From Silene noctiflora (lineage: Eukaryota; Streptophyta; Magnoliopsida; Caryophyllales; Caryophyllaceae), in the NCBI GenBank assembly GCA_009801015.1, contig VHZZ01000002.1, forward strand, positions 1,153,861-1,217,860: 64,000 bases of DNA. Reading direction: 5' to 3'. Of the stretch, positions 59,332-64,000 are shown in pieces. The first letter of the stretch is position 1, and every line of letters begins with the position of its first letter. Below the pieces are notes generated by a model. The model worked only from the letters and a program-made list of their open reading frames with translations, was not told the origin of the DNA and searched no databases. A program made the translations under genes and the position numbers.

Positions 59332-62300
59332 ATGTTGATTAGGGTTGGATTAATCCTAATCTTCCTATCATTAATCCCATGGCAATCAGAAGCAGCAGTG
59401 ATGAGCATAGATCTAGGATCAGAATGGGTTAAAGTAGCAATAGTCAACCTTAAACCAGGTCAAATCCCTATCTCCGTCGCTATCAATGAAATGTCCAAGC
59501 GTAAATCCCCTAATTTGATCGCTTTTCACTCCGACACTCGCTTAATCGGCGAAGAAGCCGCCGGATTAGTTGCACGTTACCCCGACAAAGTCTACGCTTT
59601 ATTCCGCGACCTTGTTTCCAAACCCTACGATTACGCTACCAAATTTACGGACTCCTTCTACCTGCCGTACCGAATCGTCCAGGATTCTCGAGGCGTTGCC
59701 GCGATCAAGGTTGATGGCGGTGAGGTTTACTCGCTTGAGGAGCTGTTGGCGATGTTGTTTCGTTATGCGCTTGATTTGGCGGAGTTTCATGCAAAGGTCA
59801 AGGTGGTGGATGCGGTGGTGACGGTGCCACCGTATTTTGGACAGGCGGAGAGGAAGGCCGTGTTGCAGGCGGCGCAATTGGGCGGGGTTAATGTGTTGTC
59901 CTTGATTAATGAACATGCTGGTGCTGCATTGCAGTATGGGATTGATAAGAAGTTTGTTAATGATTCCAAATATGTTGTGTTTTATGATATGGGTGCTACT
60001 AGTACTTATGCTGCTCTTGTTTATTTCTCTGCTTATGATACTAAGGAATTCGGGAAGACCGTCTCTGCTAATCAATTTCAGGTATCTATTATTCTATATA
60101 CTCTGCAAATACTACTCCCTCCGTCCCAATCATTTGCTTACTTCTTTATTCTTTGTGAGGGTTATTGTAATCAAAGGTAAACAAATGAATGGAATGGAGG
60201 GAGTACATTGTAAAACGGGTTAGTTTGGTTATGTGTTTACCCTTTAGAATGTATTGTATTTGTGGGAATTGTGTAGGTTAGGGATGTGAGATGGAACTCT
60301 GAGCTAGGTGGTCAAAACATGGAAATGCGGTTGGTCGAGTACTTTGCAGATGAGTTCAATAAACAGATGGGAAATGGAGTTGATGTCAGAAAATTCCCTA
60401 AATCAATGGCTAAATTGAAGAAGCAAGTCAAGCGTACTAAAGAAATTTTAAGCGCTAATACAGCGGCTCCTATATCTGTGGAATCTATTTATGAAGAGCG
60501 TGATTTCAGGTTCGTTAGGGCTACAACTTTCCCTAGCACTTACACTTGACTACCTTATATGTGTGTTTTATGCATTTGTTTGAGTTTTGATTCTACATTT
60601 TGGAGATACTCAATAGTTTAAATCAAAGAGGGGGTATGACAAACTGTGTGCGTGGAATGGAACACCCATGTCTCAACCTGTTATCTGCGTTTTTGGTTGT
60701 AAAGAGGTGAATAATGTATTCACATCTTCCCTGTGAGTTCTAATCTGCATAAGGATACAATCAAACAGTTGGGATTTTCTTTGCTTGAACTAGTTTTAAG
60801 CTATATAATCTAATTATCTCTGTGATTGTCACCTTAGTTTAAAAAAGCGCGCCCTGAGGCACCAGCCAGGTCACATCAGACACTATGAGGCGCATGGGAT
60901 ACAAAAGGCGCGCCTAAAGCGCAACTAGTGAGGGCACACCAAGGCGCATTAGTGTGCAATTCCATATTTTTTATTCATACATAAATAGATTAGTGTGCAA
61001 TTCCATGGATCATCCTTGGAACCATCACTGACCAGCTGCCTTTTAAAAAACCATCTCATTGCTTTTTTAGTTGTGTTGCAGATTTTTCTTGTTCATGTTT
61101 TAACAAATTGTTTAACGAAAAAAAAAAGAATTAGCGAATGTTGGAGCGTGGATTAGGCAGGTAATGAAGGAAGAGGCTGAGATATTTAATTTGGTCATAA
61201 GATGGAGGGTGATGAAGTCCTTTTATGTTTTAACTATGGAAAGGGTTATTTTAGGAAGGAAAATTGGAATTATGTTGAAGGAAAATAAAAGAAACAATAG
61301 AAAAATGTAAAAAAATTGTCGCGTAGCAGCGTAGCTTAGTTAAAAATTGCACCTCAGCTGAGTTTATGTCAAGCCAAAATACCTCAGTTCAGTGCGCCTT
61401 GTGGACAAAGCGCAGCCAGCGAGGCTCAATACTATGGAGTTTCAATGCATTTTTCATCTAGCTCTTTTAATAATTCCCTTCTCTTTAGCACATTATCTGT
61501 AGCGTTTACTCCTTTACGTGTTCACCCTATTGAAATTCCTAAAAAGGAACTTTTGCACAAAATGCCATTCTGAAAATATCAAACTGCCTGTTATTTGTTA
61601 CTATTACAAATATGATGTTTCATTCAGAAGATGTCCAAAAATACCCTAAAAAGGAGTAACGTAAAGTATCAATCTTATTGTCTGATGACCTATAAAGGAA
61701 AATGTGAACCTTATATTGATAGAGAGGGAGTAGTAATCTGTTGAGCTTAGTTCTACAATAGTGGTATTAAAGGAATACTAAATTGAAAATCGTCTTTTCC
61801 GTGTTTTCCATATAAAGGTGTATCACATGGAAAGCAAGCAAGTTTAAAATTGTTAATGTGATTCTTTTTCATTCTTGTAGGAGTTCTATAAGCCGTGAGA
61901 AGTTTGAAGAGCTCTGTGGAGATCTCTGGGAGAAAGCTCTTATTCCTCTGAAGGAAGTCTTCCAGAGTTCAGCATTGAAAGCTGACGATGTATATGCTGT
62001 TGAATTGATTGGAGGTGCTACTCGAGTGCCCAAGTTGCAAGTAACAACTCTTTCTGGCTGCTGCCTTAATGCAAAACTTTTATGTTGGCTGAAAGTCTCT
62101 GTAGTCAGTTTGGTTTAACTGTGGATTTAAACTTTGCAGGCTAAGCTTCAAGAATTTCTGGGAAGGAAGGAGCTTGACAAACATCTGGATGCAGATGAGG
62201 CTATAGTTCTTGGAGCCGCATTACATGCAGCAAACATAAGTGATGGAATAAAATTAAATAGAAAATTGGGCATGATTGATGGTTCAACATATGGCTATGT

Positions 62301-63344
62301 CATGGAGTTGGACGGTGCCGGTCTCGTGAAAGATGAAACCACGAAGCAAGTTCTGGTGCCACGTATGAAGAAGGTTCCTAGTAAGGTGATTCACATTTTC
62401 TTATTGTACTTTTCTGCTTAAGCTCAATGAATTGCTGTTATTTTGATAATATATCCTTGTCTTTGAAAATTTGAGCAGATGTTCAGGTCCATTGTGCATG
62501 ACAAAGATTTTGAGGTATCTTTATCCTATGAGCATACAGACACATTGCCACCTGGTGTCTCTTCTCCAATTTTTCTTCAGTATGGAATCACTGGCTTAGC
62601 CAATGCAACTGAGAGGTGAAGATTTGTAGATTAGTAACTGATGTCGATTAAACGAGTTTCCTTTGCTGTTTAATTCTTATTGTTCTCCAAACTTGGTCTC
62701 ATGTTCCAAAGCCTATGTTTCTTTTTTCTGTTTTGTTTCCAGATACTCAGCTCGGAACCTCTCTGCTCCCATCAAAGCAAACCTACATTTTTCATTATCT
62801 CGAAGTGGAGTCCTAACACTCGATCGTGCTGAAGCTGTTATCGAGATATCTGAGTGGGTTGAAGTCCCGAAAAAAAATCTCACAGTGGAGAATTCTACCA
62901 CTGTGAATGTAACACTTGAAGCCTCCGGCCCTGCTAATGTATCGGCAGACGGTGGAAATGTAGATTCCAATGGAGAAAGTAGCAACTTGCCCACTGATGG
63001 CAAGGCAAATGAAAGTATTGCAGAAGTTATAGAAAAGAAATTGAAGAAAAAGACTTTCAGGGTCCCTCTGAAGGTAAATCGTACTTGCTTCTCCAGGGAG
63101 TCCTATAAAAGAAACCTTTATTTTAAAGGGTCGCATCTGTTGCTTTATTATATTAATATATTTTATTTTTTCTTATGAGAAGGTAGTTGAGAAGGCAAGC
63201 GGAAACGGACTGTCTCTTTCAGAAGGATCATTATCTGATGCAAAACGCAAACTTGAGGAACTTAACAAAAAAGATGCTGACCGAAGGAGGACAGCAGAGT
63301 TGAAAAATAATCTGGAAGGATACATTTACTCGACCAGAGAAAAG
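59332..63344 (+). CDS. HSP70-17: Heat shock 70 kDa protein 17 (ER Hsp110/GRP170 type), 3' end outside window
   Basis: This is the ER-lumenal large Hsp70, a relative of HYOU1/Lhs1 that acts as nucleotide-exchange factor and holdase for BiP. Exons seen are 59332-60081, 60277-60509, 61881-62040, 62140-62385, 62479-62615, 62743-63073 and 63183-63344, giving 673 residues; the gene continues past 64000. A signal peptide covers residues 1-21 (MLIRVGLILIFLSLIPWQSEA). The ATPase domain shows SIDLGSEWVKVAIV, VVTVPPYFGQAERKAVLQAA, NEHAGAALQYG, VVFYDMGATSTYAAL and AVELIGGATRVPKLQ. These are the degenerate phosphate loops usual in the Hsp110/GRP170 branch (MGATST instead of GGGT). The substrate-binding part follows (NLSAPIKANLHFSLSRSG), then a Ser/Asn-rich acidic insert and KKLKKKTFRVPLK. 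At4g16660 is the Arabidopsis match from memory. All junctions keep frame. Introns hold a Stowaway and two larger repeats. Confidence 0.93.
60115..60203. mobile_element. Stowaway-like MITE in HSP70-17 intron 1
   Basis: The ends CTCCCTCCGTCCCAATCATT and AATGAATGGAATGGAGGGAG lie between TA dinucleotides. The 89-bp element begins 34 bp after the exon 1 donor and resembles the copy at 29144. Confidence 0.8.
60838..61430. mobile_element. AAAGCGCGCC-type element in HSP70-17 intron 2
   Basis: The left side has AAAAAGCGCGCCCTGAGGC and AAAGGCGCGCCTAAAGCGC. The right side has GTGCGCCTTGTGGACAAAGC and GCGCAGCCAGCGAGGC, roughly inverted. Elements with AGGCGCGCCT-rich ends are common in eudicot introns. 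Exact ends and superfamily are not determined. Confidence 0.45.
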
Positions 63345-63637
63345 GTTGGTGCTTTTATGTTTAATGAATGAAAATATCTATTTGTACAGAATTTATATAA
63401 GCAAATCAAAAATTAGATAGTGGCCGTCTTTAAAATTAGATCCTTATTTACCTAACAGAAAAACAAAAAGAACATTATTTTAGGTCCCTTCAAGACAAAA
63501 ACGTGCTCTCAATCTTTAGTTGAAGTTGAGGTGTATTGTGCGGAGTACAATGACGTCTATTTGTGACAAGACTCTCTCTTTGTGGATCCTTTTTGGGCTT
63601 GTGAGTCAATAAGAACTCAAAATCTCAAATTCTTCCA

Positions 63638-63851
63638 TTGTTTGGGGCTTTGGGTTTGTGAAATAAGATCTAGTTCCTACTTTTATCAAGGGAAAAAGAG
63701 GGGAGGGGGAATGGAGGGAGGGAGGTTTTCCCTCCAAATATTTCCTTTGTAGGAGCGTAAATAATTTGCCTTGGAGGAGGGAAATGGAGGGATCCTTCCC
63801 CCCATCCCCCTCTCCAAATCCCTCCACCCCCATTTTGCTACCCAAACAAAG
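63638..63851. mobile_element. MITE with TTTGGG ends and GGAGGG/CCCTCC arms
   Basis: The left end TTGTTTGGGGCTTTGGG and right end GCTACCCAAACAAAG are complementary. The arms are purine-rich (GGAATGGAGGGAGGG) on the left and pyrimidine-rich on the right. It lies in the intron that follows the last visible HSP70-17 exon. The right boundary may extend to about 63905. Confidence 0.5.
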
Positions 63852-64000
63852 AAATTGTTTCCCTCCAACTCTCACTCATCCTTCCCCTCCAAATTCCCCT
63901 ATCCAAGAAGAGTCTTGCGTGGATAGCCTACAAGCGTGTCCATTTTTGGCTGATGGATTAATAATGGCTGACTAGTTTTGTTCATACCGTCTGACATCTT

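Noticed and set aside
59599-60075. 158-codon antisense ORF over HSP70-17 exon 1
   Set aside because: It mirrors the coding bias of the sense exon; no homology.
1-64000. Intact retroelement or virus-derived genes, rRNA, CRISPR arrays and known microRNA precursors
   Set aside because: No long pol-like frame was present, and by eye I found none of the common conserved plant miRNA sequences or rRNA segments.

Overview
The window is nuclear DNA of a flowering plant. It is AT-rich, its genes have many short exons, and the spaces between genes are filled with small non-autonomous DNA transposons (Stowaway, Mutator-like, Tourist and hAT-like MITEs) and short Helitrons. The protein families are all of core-eudicot type. 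The repeat vocabulary (an ACTCGATCGAGT palindrome cluster and several MITE families) reminds me of Caryophyllales, perhaps a pink-family or amaranth-family plant, but that is an impression and not proof. No gag, pol or envelope frame, rRNA, convincing tRNA, CRISPR or bacterial-type gene was seen.

Layout. 1-4,000: repeats (palindrome cluster, nested Helitron ends, Stowaway, two MITEs in inverted orientation). 4,105-4,410 (+): one-exon UPBEAT1-like atypical bHLH, followed by a 444-bp foldback transposon. 5,400-6,400: three more small elements. 8,102-11,110 (+): TRM13, a tRNA 2'-O-methyltransferase, in nine coding exons. 12,780-17,900: dense MITEs. 18,140-20,063 (+): group IIc WRKY factor. 20,064-24,700: no gene recognised. 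24,762-27,456 (-): subgroup Ib bHLH of the iron-deficiency type. 29,453-33,044 (+): five-KH-domain RNA-binding protein with an internal 8-residue tandem repeat. 37,067-38,040 (+): plant-specific single-pass membrane protein of unknown role, with a cluster of ambiguous bases. 38,735-42,375 (-): LACS1-type long-chain acyl-CoA synthetase in 19 exons. 44,690-48,763 (-): DUF724 protein with two AT-hooks and a decayed Agenet region. 50,250-59,000: repeats and one candidate 64-residue gene (53,595-54,045, +). 59,332 to beyond the right edge (+): HSP70-17, the ER-lumen Hsp110/GRP170-type chaperone.

The exon models were built by hand from splice sites, with phase checked at every junction. TRM13 (449 aa), WRKY (337 aa), KH protein (657 aa), membrane protein (250 aa) and LACS1 (662 aa) close without a frame break. 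Two introns, one in the KH gene and one in LACS1, can only be read with GC-AG borders.

The genes do not form a pathway or cluster: this is ordinary dispersed plant gene space. The least ordinary parts are the DUF724 gene, which seems to be losing its Agenet module; the UPBEAT1-like gene boxed in by inverted transposon structures; several MITEs with perfect 9-bp target duplications; and the small His-rich orphan gene.
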